A stretch of 64,000 bases of DNA, taken from positions 1-64,000 of the forward strand of contig CAWDQZ010000007.1 of assembly GCA_963804595.1 (NCBI GenBank), given 5' to 3'. The notes under the pieces are model-generated. The model saw nothing but the letters and a program-made list of their open reading frames with translations. It was not told the DNA's origin and did not search any database. This DNA comes from DASUPK01 sp963804595. GTDB taxonomy: Bacteria; Actinomycetota; Thermoleophilia; Solirubrobacterales; 70-9. Shown one piece after another: positions 17,445-26,207 of the stretch (positions are counted from its first letter, which is position 1; every line of letters begins with the position of its first letter). The position numbers and the translations under genes are program-made.

Positions 17445-18487
17445 CTTCCGCATCGGGCCTTCGTTCCGGGCGGGTTCACACCGTGGCGCTGCGCACCGCC
17501 GTGGGCGTGCTGGCGGGGGCGATCCTGATCGTGACTTTCATACGGCTCCTGGATGTGGGCAGCGTCCTCCAGCGGCTGGAGCACCTCAGCATCGGCCTGG
17601 CGCTGCTGTCTGGCGTCGCGTTCCTGGCGGCCTATTTCGTGCGGGCGATGCGCTGGCGGTGTCTTCTCAGGCCGGCCGTGGTCAGCGTGCCCCGCGCGGC
17701 CGGCATCTACCAGGTGGCCACCTTTCTGAACTGGTTGCTGCCGATTCGGGGCGGGGAGCTGGCGAAGGGCCTGATGCTGCGGCGCTCAGATGGCATACCG
17801 ATGAGCCGATCTTTGGCGGCGGTGGGCATGGACAAGTCCATGGATCTTCTCCCGGCCCTCGCGCTGCTCGCCCTCCTGCCCTTCATCTCCGTCCATCTCA
17901 GCCGGGCGCTCTGGCTGCTGCTTTTCGCGGCGCTTGCGGTTGTCGGCGTCTTGGCCCTGATCCTGGCGCTCGTTGTCTGGAAGCGCGAGCGCGCCCTGCA
18001 GCTGCTGACGAGACCGCTCGAGGTCCTCCTACCCCGTAACGCGCGCGAACGCGTCGAGCCCTTCGTCGTGACTTTCGTCGACACGCTCCTGGCGCTTGTC
18101 CGCCAGCCCCGCCTCATGGCGCTCGCCGCCGGATACACCGCCCTGGCGGTCAGCCTCGACGCCCTCTTCTGCCTACTGGCGTTCCGCGCCGTCGGTGAGA
18201 GCGTGCCGCTGCCGGTCGTCCTGTACGGATACACCTTCTACAACCTGGCATTCATCCTTCCCACCCCTCCGGGTCAGGTGGGAAGCAACGAGCTCATCGG
18301 CCTGATGATCTTCTCCGGGTTGTTCCAGGTCGACCGCTCCGGAGTGGGTGCGATGTTCCTGTTCTCGCATCCGTGGACAGCGGTCCTGATGACGATCAGC
18401 GGACTGGTCTGCCTGAGCGCGATGGGCCTGAGCCTGCGTACGACGATGCGCCTGGCGCAGGAGCAGAGAGAGCCGGAGCGCGCATGA
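17435..18487 (+). CDS. YbhN/LPG-synthase-TM family membrane protein
   Basis: The protein has 7-8 hydrophobic segments and matches the lysylphosphatidylglycerol-synthetase transmembrane region/YbhN-AglD family (UPF0104-like): FVRAMRWRCLLRP, YQVATFLNWLLPIRGGELAK and FILPTPPGQVGSNE are typical. The soluble synthetase domain is absent. Members act in lipid or glycolipid transfer or flipping. I chose the GTG at 17435, which overlaps the previous gene by 10 bases; a GTG at 17483 is possible. The gene ends in an ATGA overlap with the next SDR. It is a reasonable candidate for moving the lipid product made by this operon. Confidence 0.8.
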   Translation: MELASASGLRSGRVHTVALRTAVGVLAGAILIVTFIRLLDVGSVLQRLEHLSIGLALLSGVAFLAAYFVRAMRWRCLLRPAVVSVPRAAGIYQVATFLNWLLPIRGGELAKGLMLRRSDGIPMSRSLAAVGMDKSMDLLPALALLALLPFISVHLSRALWLLLFAALAVVGVLALILALVVWKRERALQLLTRPLEVLLPRNARERVEPFVVTFVDTLLALVRQPRLMALAAGYTALAVSLDALFCLLAFRAVGESVPLPVVLYGYTFYNLAFILPTPPGQVGSNELIGLMIFSGLFQVDRSGVGAMFLFSHPWTAVLMTISGLVCLSAMGLSLRTTMRLAQEQREPERA

Positions 18488-19527
18488 CGGTGCTGGTAAC
18501 CGGCGCGGCCGGATTCCTCGGAAGCCATGTGACAGAACTGCTGCTGGAGCGCGGCGACCGACCGCGCGCGCTGATTCGGCCCGGCGAGAGGATGGCCGCG
18601 CCTGCCGTCGCCGATGTCGAGGTCCACCCAGCCGACATCGCCGATCGCGCGGCGCTCGAGACCGCCTTGGAGGGCGTCGATCTGGTCCTTCACTGTGCCG
18701 CGCGGACGGGGCCCTGGGGTCCCGAGCCTGAGTATGAGAGGACGAACGTGCGCGGGCTCGAAACGCTGGTGCGCACAGCGCTGGCGACCGGGGTTCGGCG
18801 GCTTGTTCATGTCAGTTCGGCGACCGTTCACGGTGTAGATGTGCACGGTGCGGCAGACGAGGAGGCGCCGTTTCGAGAGGAGCCGAATCCATACACCCGC
18901 TCCAAGCTCGCCGGCGAACGGCTACTCGAGCGGATGATCCGGAACGAGCAAGCTCCGGTGAGCATCGTGCGTCCCGGGTGGATCTACGGGCCTCGGGATA
19001 TCGCGAGCTTCGGGCGCTTGGCCCGGTTGATCGACGACGGCAAGATGGTGATGGCGGGCACCGGGCGCAACCACCTTCCGCTGATCTATGTGCGTGACGT
19101 AGCTCGTGGCATGTTGCTGGCGGGTGACGCCGAGCGGGCGACGGGAAGGTGCTACCTGCTGGTCAACGATGAACCGGTGACCCAGAGGGACTTCCTCGGC
19201 GCCATCGCTGCCGAGCTGGGTGTTCCCGTGCCTAAGCGACGCATCCCATATCGGCTCGGGCTGATGCTGGGCTCCGTAGCGGAGGCCGGTGGGCGCTTGC
19301 TGCACAGAGAGGAGCCACCGCCCGTCACTCGCTTCGGCATCCAACTCCTGGGCGGCGAGAACCGGTTCTCGATCGCGCGGGCACGACAAGAGATCGGATT
19401 CTCGCCCGTGGTTGACGTGGCGGACGGTGTCAGGCGTAGCGTCGATTGGTTTCGTCAGACGGCGGAAACGGTCCCGGCCCCGATGCTGACCCGAACGGCC
19501 GAAAGCACAGGGGGCGCACGCGCATGA
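18484..19527 (+). CDS. Extended SDR epimerase/dehydratase 2
   Basis: This is an NAD-dependent epimerase/dehydratase of about 347 residues: GAAGFLG near the N-terminus, HVSSATVHG with the catalytic Ser, PYTRSKLAGE with the YxxxK pair, and SIVRPGWIYGP. It starts in the ATGA overlap with the YbhN-like gene and ends in another ATGA overlap with SDR 3, so the three are translationally coupled. The substrate may be an NDP-sugar or a sterol-like or isoprenoid alcohol; the 3-beta-HSD-like pattern allows either. Confidence 0.85.
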   Translation: MTVLVTGAAGFLGSHVTELLLERGDRPRALIRPGERMAAPAVADVEVHPADIADRAALETALEGVDLVLHCAARTGPWGPEPEYERTNVRGLETLVRTALATGVRRLVHVSSATVHGVDVHGAADEEAPFREEPNPYTRSKLAGERLLERMIRNEQAPVSIVRPGWIYGPRDIASFGRLARLIDDGKMVMAGTGRNHLPLIYVRDVARGMLLAGDAERATGRCYLLVNDEPVTQRDFLGAIAAELGVPVPKRRIPYRLGLMLGSVAEAGGRLLHREEPPPVTRFGIQLLGGENRFSIARARQEIGFSPVVDVADGVRRSVDWFRQTAETVPAPMLTRTAESTGGARA

Positions 19528-20546
19528 CCGAAATTCTCGTCACCGGGGGCAGTGGTTTTCTGGGGCGCCAGGTCGTCAAGGCGTTGCGGAAGCGCAGTGA
19601 GAGCGTGCGTGTGCTCGCGTTGCCCGGCGAGGACACGATCTCACTGGAGATACAGGGCGTCGACGTCTACCGGGGAGACATCCGCGACCCTCAGGCGGTC
19701 GTTGCGGCGATGAACGGCGTGGAGGGAGTCCTGCATCTCGCCGGCATGATGGGACTCTGGCGCCCGGTTGAGGATTATCGCGCGGTCAACGTAACGGGCA
19801 CCGAGAACGTCTGCCGAGCGGCGCTCGCCGAAGGAGCTCGCGTCGTACACGTGAGCTCGTGGACGGTTTACGGCATGGGACTCGGGGAACCGGTTCGCGA
19901 GGATCGTCCCCTCAGGCCATTGCGTGAGCCATACGCGATGACGAAGGCGGAGGGTGACCTCTCGGTGCAACGGATGATCGCCGAGGACCAGCTTCGCGCG
20001 GTGATCATTCGGCCGGGAACGATCTTCGGGCCAGGCTCGACGCTCAACTTCGGTCGGATCGCTGACCGGCTGCTCGCGGGACGGTGGATCATCGTCGGGT
20101 CGGGTCGAAACGCCCTCCCTCTCGTCTACGCATCCGATGTTGTGCGCGGGCTCCTTCACGCGCTTGACCAACCGCACGCCTTGGGCGAGGCGTACAACAT
20201 CGGCAACGACCACCCGCTCAGCCAGCGAGAGTTCCTGACAGCGGTCGCCCGGGAGATCGGCGCAAGGCCTCCGCGTATGCGAGTCCCGTATCGGGCCCTC
20301 TACTCGGTCGCGTATGTCGCTGAGCGCCTCGCCGAGGCGACTCGCTCAAAAAGTGAGCCTGTGGTGACAAGACACGGCGTGAACCTCTTCGGCACCGACA
20401 ACCGACATGCGATCGATAAGGCGCGGCGCGAGCTTGGGTACACGCCCCAGGTGCCCCTCACCGAGGGCATCCGCCTCGCGGCTGCCTGGTACGGGCAACT
20501 CACGGAGCCCGCCCGAGCGCCTGGTGCGAGGACGGCAGCGTCTTGA
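19524..20546 (+). CDS. Extended SDR epimerase/dehydratase 3
   Basis: The third SDR of the run has GGSGFLG at the N-terminus, HVSSWTVYG, PYAMTKAEGD (YxxxK) and VIIRPGTIFGPG. Its C-terminal part (YNIGNDHPLSQREFLTAVAR, then KARRELGYTP) is nearly collinear with SDR 2, so the two probably arose by duplication. It ends the operon and is convergent with the BTAD regulator, with a gap of 38 bases and no clear hairpin terminator. Confidence 0.85.
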   Translation: MTEILVTGGSGFLGRQVVKALRKRSESVRVLALPGEDTISLEIQGVDVYRGDIRDPQAVVAAMNGVEGVLHLAGMMGLWRPVEDYRAVNVTGTENVCRAALAEGARVVHVSSWTVYGMGLGEPVREDRPLRPLREPYAMTKAEGDLSVQRMIAEDQLRAVIIRPGTIFGPGSTLNFGRIADRLLAGRWIIVGSGRNALPLVYASDVVRGLLHALDQPHALGEAYNIGNDHPLSQREFLTAVAREIGARPPRMRVPYRALYSVAYVAERLAEATRSKSEPVVTRHGVNLFGTDNRHAIDKARRELGYTPQVPLTEGIRLAAAWYGQLTEPARAPGARTAAS

Positions 20547-20584
20547 GATTCGCTGGGCCGGTCCGTCGTTGTTGTTGCGTCCGC

Positions 20585-22063
20585 CTAAGGCGATCCGGTG
20601 TTGTTGTTGGCGACGGTGACGGTCGTCTGGACCGGTTCCGCGGAGGCGGGTTGTGATGAGACGGGAACTTGGGGCGGTGCCGGCGTGGGCTTCGGCCGGG
20701 GTGACGGCGTGGGCTTCGGCTGGGGTGCCGCCGGCTCGGGTGTGACCACGGGTGCCTCCCCACCGGCGTTCCCCGGTTGAGCCGCCGACCCACGCGGTAC
20801 GCCGGAGCTCGAATGACTGTCGCCAGCGGCCTGCTCCTTGGCCCGTTGGCTGCGATCGTCCTGCGGCCCTGCGGTCTTTGTCTTCTGAGCCTTCTTTTGG
20901 GCCTCCCCGCCGACTGCCGGAGCGGCTGGCGGAGCTAACGCCACCTCGGCCGTTTGCTGGGAAGAGTCGCTGCCGGAAAACAATCCGACCAGGAATACCA
21001 GCGCGGAAACCAGGATCGCCGTTACCCACGCGATCCGAAAGATCAGAAAGCCAGTCCCGCGTCGCCGGTCGCGTGACGGGTCGGCTCGGGTCCTTTGAGT
21101 CGCACGGCTGGCAGCATCGTTCCTCGCTCTAGGCGTTGTCCGTTCTCTCTTGCCCGCTCGCCCGATTTGCTCACGAAGCTGTTTGAAGACCGCCGCGAGG
21201 GCGATCATTGGCGTGCCCCGGGCTGGTCCGGCGGCAGGGACCCGATGGGACTCGACAACATCTCGATCGCCCGCGGGCGCGTCGATCGGCTTTGGGGTCC
21301 GGTCCGCGAGAATCTCCTCGTAGAGCGCCCGAGTGGACTCCGCAGGCGGCAGACCAAGGTCTCGCTGCAGCACCTCGCGGCACATCTGAAACTGGCGTAC
21401 CGCTTGGTCGCGGCTTCCCATCGCCGCATAGAGCACTATGAGCCGACGATGGACGTCCTCCCTGGTGGGGTCGTGCCGAAGCACCTCGTGCAGGCGATCC
21501 GCGGCCGCCGCCTGAGTGCCCCGCTTCTCCAACGCGTCCGCGAGCTCCACCAGCAGTCGGTTATCCAGCTCGGCAAGAAAGGCGCGACGCTCGGCACACC
21601 AGTCGTGATACCGATCCTCGGGGAGGAGCTCGCCGCCATAGGCTGCGAGCGCGGACTCGTACGCTTCCTCGTTCCCGCGGCCGAGGGCGCTCTCAGCCAG
21701 TTGCTGGAAGTGATCGGCATCGATGACCACATGCTCGGTTTCGAGGGAGAGCACGGACTCCGTCAGCCGCAGGTAAGCGGAGCTCTGACGCGGCAGCAAC
21801 TCGGGCTCGAAGGCGCGGCGGGCGGCATGTAGGGCCTGGCCGAAGCGGTTCAGCGCCGACTTCGCAGGGACGTCCGGCCAGAGCAGCTCGAGAATCTCTT
21901 CACGATGCAGCGAGTGCCGCGGGTGTGCCGCCAGGAGCTTCGTCAGCGTCCTCGCGCTACGCCGCTGCCACACGACCGGCCGCGCGGCGCCGTTTCGTTC
22001 GACACGGAACCCTCCAAGCAGCTCCACGCGCAGGGGCGGGACGAACCCAGATTCCGAGGGCAC
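20585..22063 (-). CDS. Membrane-anchored BTAD transcriptional regulator
   Basis: The N-terminus is a winged-helix DNA-binding domain of SARP/OmpR type (LRVELLGGFRVERNG, RRSARTLTKLLAAHPR, REEILELLWPD), followed by a bacterial transcriptional activator domain (ALAAYGGELLPEDRYHDWC, HRRLIVLYAAMGSRDQAVRQ). Instead of the usual ATPase part there is a basic linker, one membrane helix (FRIAWVTAILVSALVFLVGL) and about 130 residues rich in Pro, Ala, Gln and Lys. This layout implies a one-component membrane regulator like CadC/ToxR. The GTG at 22063 is my start; a TTG at 22138 is possible. It is divergent from two secreted-protein genes. Confidence 0.8.
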   Translation of the reverse strand: MPSESGFVPPLRVELLGGFRVERNGAARPVVWQRRSARTLTKLLAAHPRHSLHREEILELLWPDVPAKSALNRFGQALHAARRAFEPELLPRQSSAYLRLTESVLSLETEHVVIDADHFQQLAESALGRGNEEAYESALAAYGGELLPEDRYHDWCAERRAFLAELDNRLLVELADALEKRGTQAAAADRLHEVLRHDPTREDVHRRLIVLYAAMGSRDQAVRQFQMCREVLQRDLGLPPAESTRALYEEILADRTPKPIDAPAGDRDVVESHRVPAAGPARGTPMIALAAVFKQLREQIGRAGKRERTTPRARNDAASRATQRTRADPSRDRRRGTGFLIFRIAWVTAILVSALVFLVGLFSGSDSSQQTAEVALAPPAAPAVGGEAQKKAQKTKTAGPQDDRSQRAKEQAAGDSHSSSGVPRGSAAQPGNAGGEAPVVTPEPAAPQPKPTPSPRPKPTPAPPQVPVSSQPASAEPVQTTVTVANNNTGSP

Positions 22064-22241
22064 CCCGCCATCCGATGAACCGGATGTGTCAAAGGGGGTC
22101 AAACGCTCACCCCGAGAATACCGTGCGCCTGCTCCCAAAACACGTGTGCGCTTGAGCTGCGCCAGAGTTCGACAGACGTACCCTTGCGCAGCCGACCCGA
22201 CCCGAATAGGCTGCCCATTACAGGGGAGAAGAGGATCGGAG

Positions 22242-23164
22242 ATGTATCAAGGGTTCGCCAGGATCGCTCCACTGGCCGGACGGAGACGGCGCCCCCTTAG
22301 GCGGTTTGCTTCCACCGCCTTACTCACGGCCCTGTTGCTCGCCGGGAGCGTCTCGCCGGCGGGCGCGGCGGTGACGATTGGGAGCAACCTGGCGCGGGTG
22401 CCGAACAGCGCAGCGAGCTACAGCCCACGCCCGACGTTCAGCAACGTTTCGCTCGCCTCCAACCGCCGAGCTCCCGGCGGGCTTTCCTCGCCCGTCACCG
22501 GGACGGTCGTGCGGTGGCGGATCCGCGTCGGTGACTCCACGCGGGTCACCAACCTCCGGATCATCAGGCCGCTGGGCCGCGGGCTGTTCACCGGAGCGGG
22601 CACCTCGCCCTCGGTGACACCCCCGATCCATGCAACGACCTTCTACGACGTACAGCTTCCGATCCAGATCGGCGACTACATTGGACTCGACTGCTGCGAC
22701 CCCGATTTCTTCGAGCCCGACGCGGAATTCTTCGTGACGGGCAACGCCGCCGTCCGTAACGAGTGGCAGCCAGGCCTCGCCGACGGCGGGCAGGGGCGGC
22801 GCACCGCTTGCGCACGAACCCCTACGAGGTCGCGATCAACGCCGAAATCAACCCCACCTCGACCTTCACCCTCGGCGCGATCACCCACAACAAGAAAACG
22901 GGCACTGCCACGATCGCCGTCAAAGTTCCGAACCCTGGCGAGCTGACCGGGTCGGGCAGGGGCGTCAAGGTCGCCAACGCCGCCGTCACCAGCGAGCAGG
23001 TACACGCACCGGGCATGGTGAAGCTGCTGATCAAGGCGAAGGGGAAGAAGAAGCGGAAGCTGAACTCGACCGGCAAGGTGAAGGTGAGGCCCGAGATCAC
23101 CTACACCCCGATCGGCGGAAGCGCAAGTACGCAGTCGATGAAGGTAATGCTGACCAAGCGCTAG
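22242..23164 (+). CDS. Secreted beta-rich protein, frameshifted
   Basis: The ATG at 22242 follows a purine-rich stretch (GAGGATCGGAG). A signal peptide with a twin-Arg-like basic head precedes LLTALLLAGSVSPAGAA. The mature part is beta-rich (WRIRVGDSTRVTNLRI, FYDVQLPIQIGDYIGLDCCD) and has no catalytic motif. Near 22790-22805 the sense moves to another frame (LRTNPYEVAINAEINP) that ends at 23164 with a Lys-rich module; a single missing base explains it. It is paralogous in layout to the next gene, and the two are probably cotranscribed. It is likely a cell-surface or released structural protein. Confidence 0.65.
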
Positions 23165-23172
23165 GCGCCTCG

Positions 23173-23894
23173 GTGCTTCCCTTGTCGATCAGGCTGAAAG
23201 TCGCCGCCGTAGGGGCTGCCGGGGTCCTCTCGCTCTTCTGCGCTTCCGCCGCGCCGGCCGCGACCGTCACGATCGGCAGCCCGTTGACGAACACGCTCCC
23301 GAGCTCCCCGATCGTGTTCTCGGCGACCGTTCGGCAGACCGCGCTTCCCGGCGCCACGCTGGTTGCGCCCTTCAACGGCCAGATCACGAGCTGGAAGGTC
23401 ATCGACGCATCGGGTGGCTGGACCCTTCAGGTCCTTCACCCATCTGGCGGCGGGTTCGTCAGCACGGGGTCGACCCACGGTGAAACGCTCGGACAGGGAA
23501 TCGTCACCTTCACGGCCAGCCTGCCCATCAAGGCGGGCGACAGCATCGGCCTGGCCTCCGATTCCGCGAGCTCCACCCTCGGAAACAGTGGCGCCGCGCC
23601 GGGCGCCGCCATCGACGCCTATATTCCGCCACTGACCGACAACACCGCGCCGAGAACTGCGAGTACCAGCGACGCAATCGAGAGCTTGGCTTCAACGCAA
23701 CCATCGTCTCCAACTGCATCGTCCCCCCGGTCAAGGGCAAGCCCGTGAAGAAGGCGAAAAAGAAGCTGCTCGCTGCCGGCTGCACCAAGGGCAAGGTGAA
23801 GAAGAAGGGCGGCAAGAGAGTGACCAAACAGAAGCCGCGCGCCGGCACCGAAGTACCGCCGGGGACGCCCGTCAGGCTGACGCTCGGATCCTGA
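23173..23894 (+). CDS. Secreted protein with PASTA-like end, frameshifted
   Basis: This gene starts 8 bases after the previous one (GTG 23173; TTG 23182 possible) and has a signal peptide (VAAVGAAGVLSLFCASAAPA). The core again carries the WKV-type strand and FTASLPIKAGDSIGLASDS, parallel to the neighbour. Near 23647-23652 one missing base moves the frame. The continuation ENCEYQRRN then GFNATIVSNCIVPPVKGK and LLAAGCTKGKVKKKGG resembles a PASTA-like repeat and ends TPVRLTLGS at 23894. The function is unknown; PASTA-like modules often bind cell-wall material. Confidence 0.6.
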
Positions 23895-23933
23895 GCGCAG
23901 TTCGTGTTCATCCCCCTGGATGTGTGGGCGAGA

Positions 23934-24356
23934 TCAGGCCGGCGGGATCACTCCCTGTCTGAGGGTCCCGCCCGGCGAGAGGGGCGGGACCGGAAACGAT
24001 GTGGCGATGCCATCTACCAACCAGTCGCCGCCGTCCGTGCTCTCCAGGTGGAGGCGCAGGCGGCCCTCGTGTACTTGTGCGATCACGGTGCCGAAGCTGA
24101 TCGGACTAGCGCTTGCATCGGTTGCGTGCGTCCCGACGTCTACTGAGGTGATCTCGGCGTCTCGAAACTCGGGGAGAGTCTTCCCGTGGCACAGCCGCAG
24201 CGTGTCGACGCTGGACCGATCGCAGGCGTAGCCGTCTCCGCGCGCGAGTGCATCCAGGAAGGTGCCAGCCGTCGTTTTCGCCTTGGTCGCGTCGTCCCCC
24301 CCGCAGCCGACGAACAGGAGCGCGACAGCTATCCCAAGGACCGCAGCCCGAAACAT
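23934..24356 (-). CDS. Putative lipoprotein
   Basis: The protein is about 140 residues. The ATG at 24356 gives a short hydrophobic signal and a lipobox ending in Cys (ALLFVGCGGDD). The mature part has the pattern of small actinobacterial lipoproteins with an NTF2-like fold (AGTFLDALARGDGYACDR, then HLESTDGGDWLVDGI). It has no catalytic motif. It is convergent with the secreted pair. An upstream extension to 24419 would run through the tRNA-like repeat B and is unlikely. Confidence 0.65.
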   Translation of the reverse strand: MFRAAVLGIAVALLFVGCGGDDATKAKTTAGTFLDALARGDGYACDRSSVDTLRLCHGKTLPEFRDAEITSVDVGTHATDASASPISFGTVIAQVHEGRLRLHLESTDGGDWLVDGIATSFPVPPLSPGGTLRQGVIPPA

Positions 24357-24396
24357 GGCGGCAACGTACCTTGACACAGGCCGCTGGACACATAGG

Positions 24397-24485
24397 AAAA
24401 CGACGACGCTCCGAGGCACATAGACGCCTGAATCCGCTCGGCTTGGGGCCGAAAGGTCGCTGGTTCAATCCAGTCGCCCTGATTA
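24397..24485 (+). repeat. tRNA-like direct repeat, copy B
   Basis: This is the second copy of the element at 597-685, in the same orientation. It shares the run from GACGCTCCGAG to GATTA. The loop CTTGGGG between CTCGG and CCGAA would place UGG in the anticodon position, AGGTC is the variable loop, and GCTGG/CCAG(T) the T stem, but the T loop is one base short (TTCAAT) and there is no paired 5' acceptor. It cannot be a functional tRNA as written. No integrase lies next to either copy. Confidence 0.6.
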
Positions 24486-24578
24486 CTTCTCATCAACTCC
24501 GCGAGCAGCGTGCGACCCCAGCCTCCCTGTCGTCCTCGCTCCGCGCATCTTGAGCGCGTCCCGGCGGCGTTAGCGTGT

Positions 24579-25211
24579 GTGAACGTGCGAATCAGCGAGG
24601 CGCTCCTCAGCACTGAGCCGGATCGAGTCCCCGCCGCTCTCCAAGGTGCGGCACGACTGATGAGGACGACGAGCGCCGAGGAGTGCCTCGAGCAGCTGCT
24701 GCCGCAGCGCGCCTCGGCGAGCACCATCAGCTCGCTGGTCTCGGGAATCGACCACGTCGGCTTCATGGCCGCCCCCGAGGACGAGGGAACGCTCGACTCC
24801 GCCGCCGCGGAAGCCGGATTCGGCTCCGACGGGCACAGCTTCCCGAGCACGATCCTGACGAGGCAGCTCGCACAGCTCGCAGGCGGGACGGTCCCCACCA
24901 CGATCTTCGAGGCCCTCGCCGCCGACCCAGATCGCGGGACACTGAGGGTCGAGGTTGCGATACCGCGCGGCATCGAACGCAACGTCCTCGACGACTGGAT
25001 TCGCCGGGGAATCGGCGCGCACCTGGCGTTCGGGGTGAGCAGCCCAGCGCGGTTCGGTGAGTTGGGCGAGCTGGTAGAGGCCCAAGGATTCCGATCGCCG
25101 GCCTCGCTCCATGGCCACCCGTGCACCAATCCCGCCTCGGGGGTCACCTCCCGGTTCTTCGATCGCCGTCCCGCGGAGCCCCTGGGCCTCGAGTTCTGCC
25201 ACTACGCCTAA
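24579..25211 (+). CDS. Hypothetical protein, faint VOC resemblance
   Basis: The protein is about 210 residues, soluble and acidic. It contains SGIDHVGFMAAPEDEGTLDS, LAGGTVPTTIFEALAADP and an alternation of strands and helices that vaguely recalls half of a vicinal oxygen chelate fold, but no clear metal triad can be assigned. The GTG at 24579 or 24585 is the likely start; no strong Shine-Dalgarno is seen. It ends 9 bases before the COMT-like methyltransferase, so the two are probably cotranscribed. I do not assign a function. Confidence 0.6.
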   Translation: MNVRISEALLSTEPDRVPAALQGAARLMRTTSAEECLEQLLPQRASASTISSLVSGIDHVGFMAAPEDEGTLDSAAAEAGFGSDGHSFPSTILTRQLAQLAGGTVPTTIFEALAADPDRGTLRVEVAIPRGIERNVLDDWIRRGIGAHLAFGVSSPARFGELGELVEAQGFRSPASLHGHPCTNPASGVTSRFFDRRPAEPLGLEFCHYA

Positions 25212-25220
25212 GCCAGTCAG

Positions 25221-26006
25221 ATGTCGCCGCTATCAGAACTCGGGGGGAAGCGACTTCCGTTCCTTCGCTGGTCGATGGTGCGCATGCTGTTGGGCAGGCG
25301 ACGCCTGACGACCGAGTGGCAGGTGGGCGACGGGCGGGAGCGGGCGCTTGCCCGGCACGTCGAGGCTGAGGCTCGTCAGGGTGATATCGACGATGTGATC
25401 CGCGTCATCGATGACTTCGCGTACCACCGCAGCTTCCTGATCAATGTCGGCGATGAGAAGGGCGAGATCCTGGATGCGGCGATTCGGCGGACCGCGCCCC
25501 GCCAGCTACTCGAGCTGGGGACCTACTGCGGCTACAGCGCTCTGCGTTCCGCCCGGGTGATGCCCGACGGGGCACGGCTCGTGTCGATCGAGTTCAACGC
25601 CGAGAACGCCGCGATCTCGCGCCGCATCTGGAACCACGCCGGGGTTGGCGAGGAGCTGACGGTGCTCGTCGGGACGCTCGGCGATGGGGATAAGACGATC
25701 GCAAAGCTCGAGTCCGAGCACGGCTTCGCCAGCGGATCGCTGGACTTCGTCTTCATCGACCACGATAAGTCGGCCTATCTGCCCGACCTTCGGCGGATCC
25801 TGGACCAGGGCTGGCTGCACACCGGCTCGGTGGTCGTCGCCGACAACATCAGGCAGCCTGGAGCGCCCGACTACCGCGAGTTCATGCAGACCGAGGAGGG
25901 CCGCACCTGGCGGACGAGCGAGCACGAAACCCACGTCGAGTACCAATCGCTGCTCAAGGACCTGGTGCTCGAATCGGACTACCTGGGACCCCAGCGAGGG
26001 GCATAG
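25221..26006 (+). CDS. COMT-like O-methyltransferase
   Basis: The protein is 261 residues and resembles catechol O-methyltransferase more than the usual bacterial caffeoyl-CoA type. Visible features are FLINVGDEKGEILDAAI, the SAM-binding LLELGTYCGYSALR, VSIEFNAENA (acidic ribose-binding residue), FIDHDKSAY and the metal-site VVVADNIRQPG. It should transfer methyl from SAM to a catechol-like hydroxyl with Mg2+. An N-terminal extension of about 40 basic residues precedes the core. It is paired with the unknown protein upstream. Confidence 0.85.
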   Translation: MSPLSELGGKRLPFLRWSMVRMLLGRRRLTTEWQVGDGRERALARHVEAEARQGDIDDVIRVIDDFAYHRSFLINVGDEKGEILDAAIRRTAPRQLLELGTYCGYSALRSARVMPDGARLVSIEFNAENAAISRRIWNHAGVGEELTVLVGTLGDGDKTIAKLESEHGFASGSLDFVFIDHDKSAYLPDLRRILDQGWLHTGSVVVADNIRQPGAPDYREFMQTEEGRTWRTSEHETHVEYQSLLKDLVLESDYLGPQRGA

Positions 26007-26049
26007 CTCGGTAGCCCAGCGTGGCGCCGATTCGCTCCCGTTTGCTGAT

Positions 26050-26196
26050 TTAGCTAGGCGGGGTGTCGGCCCGGGCTTCCGCGGCCGCCTGCTTCCGCGC
26101 AGCCCTCTTGGCCTGCTTCTCAAGCCGACGCTCGCGGACCCTGCGTTCACGGTTGAGCTTCGCCATCGTGGTCTTCCGCTTGCTGCCTGAGGCCAT
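26050..26196 (-). CDS. Very small Arg/Lys/Ala-rich protein
   Basis: This 48-residue frame starts at an ATG with GGAGAAGAGG just upstream. The product (MAKLNRERRVRERRLEKQ after ten residues, then KRAARKQAAAEARAD) is a highly basic single helix. It lies immediately downstream of the cold shock gene with a gap of 11 bases, so it is probably cotranscribed. I have seen similar tiny basic proteins beside cold shock genes in actinobacteria. A nucleic-acid-binding role is plausible but unproven. Confidence 0.65.
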   Translation of the reverse strand: MASGSKRKTTMAKLNRERRVRERRLEKQAKRAARKQAAAEARADTPPS

Positions 26197-26207
26197 GCCT
26201 CTTCTCC

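Noticed and set aside
597..24485. A recent genomic island between the tRNA-like repeats
   Set aside because: No integrase, transposase or phage gene lies inside, neither repeat is an intact tRNA, and base and codon use do not change at the repeats. Only the weaker relic interpretation is kept.
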